A stretch of 64,000 nucleotides of DNA, from the NCBI RefSeq assembly GCF_041381155.1, contig NC_091139.1:11641905-11705904 (forward strand). Reading direction: 5' to 3'. Origin of the DNA: Argopecten irradians (taxonomy: Eukaryota > Mollusca > Bivalvia > Pectinida > Pectinidae). The notes under the pieces are model-generated. The model made no database searches. It had not been told where the DNA came from and was given only the letters and a program-made list of their open reading frames with translations. Positions 63,101 through 64,000 of this stretch are shown here, piece by piece (the stretch's first letter is position 1; every line of letters begins with the position of its first letter). The position numbers and the translations under genes were made by a program.

Positions 63101-64000
63101 AAAAATTTTAATTTTCACAATCTGACTTTTAGGGCATATGATTCACCTATTTATCAATATTTCTTGGGTCAAATTCTCGTGAACACAAAAAAATCACAAA
63201 AAATATCATATCAGCAAAAATAACCAGCTAAACAGTAATATATAAGATATTATGCAGACTGTTTGGTAACATCGCTTGCATTATGAATGTGTAATCCAAG
63301 AGGAACAAAATAAAGAACAAGCTTTGTTTAATATTCAGATAAATAGACCACAGTGTATATAGCAATAAACAGCCATCACGTGCATAGACTCAGTCCAATT
63401 GTAAAATTGAGTCCAATTGTAAGAATCCTTATCATGTTGCAGCCGTAAACCAATGTATGTAAACAACATTCCATCACAATTAAAATTCAAATGAATTTCA
63501 TAATTTGAGACGCATAATTTGAGACACTCAATTATCATTAATATGAGAAATATAAAATATGTTCCATCATCGTTGATAAACTTTAGCTAGCACCATTCCT
63601 GTGATCAAACTTCCCCATGGTCTGCTAGACTAAGGGTATGAAAACATAGTTCATGTTTTCTTACTGGTTTTAAAACCCAGTATTTTCCCTTCTATGGAAT
63701 TTCTTTGTTGATTTAATGTCTTAGTTAACTTTCAATGTATGTACAAGGTTGTCAGTTTAACCATATGTATATATGTACCTACAAACAAAATATCTAACCT
63801 ATAAGGTTATTCAACATAACTTTTGTTAGCCTGCCTCATCAATCATCATGTTTAGTATACAAGGCCTTGACGTTCTCATTTACCGTACTAGTTCAACGGG
63901 AGACTAATTTTATATAACATTTACTGGTATTTAATATGATGATGATGAAATTAATTTTGACAAAACTTTAATCTGTTTTATATTGGAGAAATCCAGAAAT
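60191..64000. other. AT-rich flank with a CG-containing patch at 62460-62960
   Basis: No coding gene is supported. The patch at 62460-62960 stands out: cgaaagatgccgaactcttc, gaacatcgtcgcgacaatct, ttcgacaaaacccgaag|gtaatg and atatggcggagattgaagg (YY1-like). It could be a promoter and first exon of a gene reaching beyond the window, or a remnant. The remainder is featureless. Confidence 0.3.

Overview
This window looks like nuclear DNA from a bivalve mollusc. It is AT-rich and made of intron-split genes with GT-AG junctions (one GC-AG). It carries an insulin with the extra cysteine pair typical of molluscs, a secreted C1q-domain gene, and elements with ~155-160 bp internal monomers ending in a hairpin, a build known from bivalves (pearl/BIV160 type, Helentron-like). 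The species cannot be fixed from the sequence alone.

Layout, left to right. 21-1980 (+): the last two exons of an unrecognised helical protein. 4.8-7.8 kb: a 69-bp tandem array. 8.1-9.2 kb: a Helentron-like element. 11.5-18.8 kb (+): a complete insulin-like peptide gene with TATA box, 5'UTR exon, signal/B-chain exon and C/A-chain exon; its introns are full of tandem repeats and MITEs. 19.3-20.0 kb: a 30-bp array. 23.6-25.7 kb (+): a three-exon C1q-domain gene. 26.3-27.8 kb (-): a LINE reverse-transcriptase remnant. 28.6-37.5 kb (+): methylthioadenosine phosphorylase (MTAP), 8 exons, with a 4.4 kb first intron packed with mobile DNA. 40.8-44.6 kb (-): PDCD2, 4 exons. 44.8-56.6 kb (+): PITHD1, 6 exons, divergent from PDCD2 with 201 bp between start codons. 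56.7-58.5 kb: a duplicated PITHD1 3'UTR. 58.5-64 kb: repeats and no recognised coding gene.

The genes do not form one pathway. MTAP is polyamine/methionine salvage, PDCD2 a ribosomal-protein chaperone family, PITHD1 a thioredoxin-like C-terminal-domain protein, the insulin a hormone and the C1q protein a secreted lectin-like factor.

Two patterns stand out. First, three short LTR-type elements (30.9, 32.1 and 49.2 kb) are different in sequence, yet each places a tRNA-like A-box/B-box module inside its LTR and shares a GGGGGAGTA purine tract before the 3' LTR. They look like miniature LTR elements (TRIMs) with built-in Pol III-type promoters. Second, tandem repeats here repeatedly grow out of gene boundaries. 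The ~44-copy array in PITHD1 intron 3 is made of copies of exon 3's own 5' splice site. Exon 4's splice site is also re-copied. The PDCD2 3' array is built from its last codons and stop. MTAP exon 5 has a decayed neighbour copy. The insulin exon-2 acceptor appears to be the last unit of an old degenerate array.
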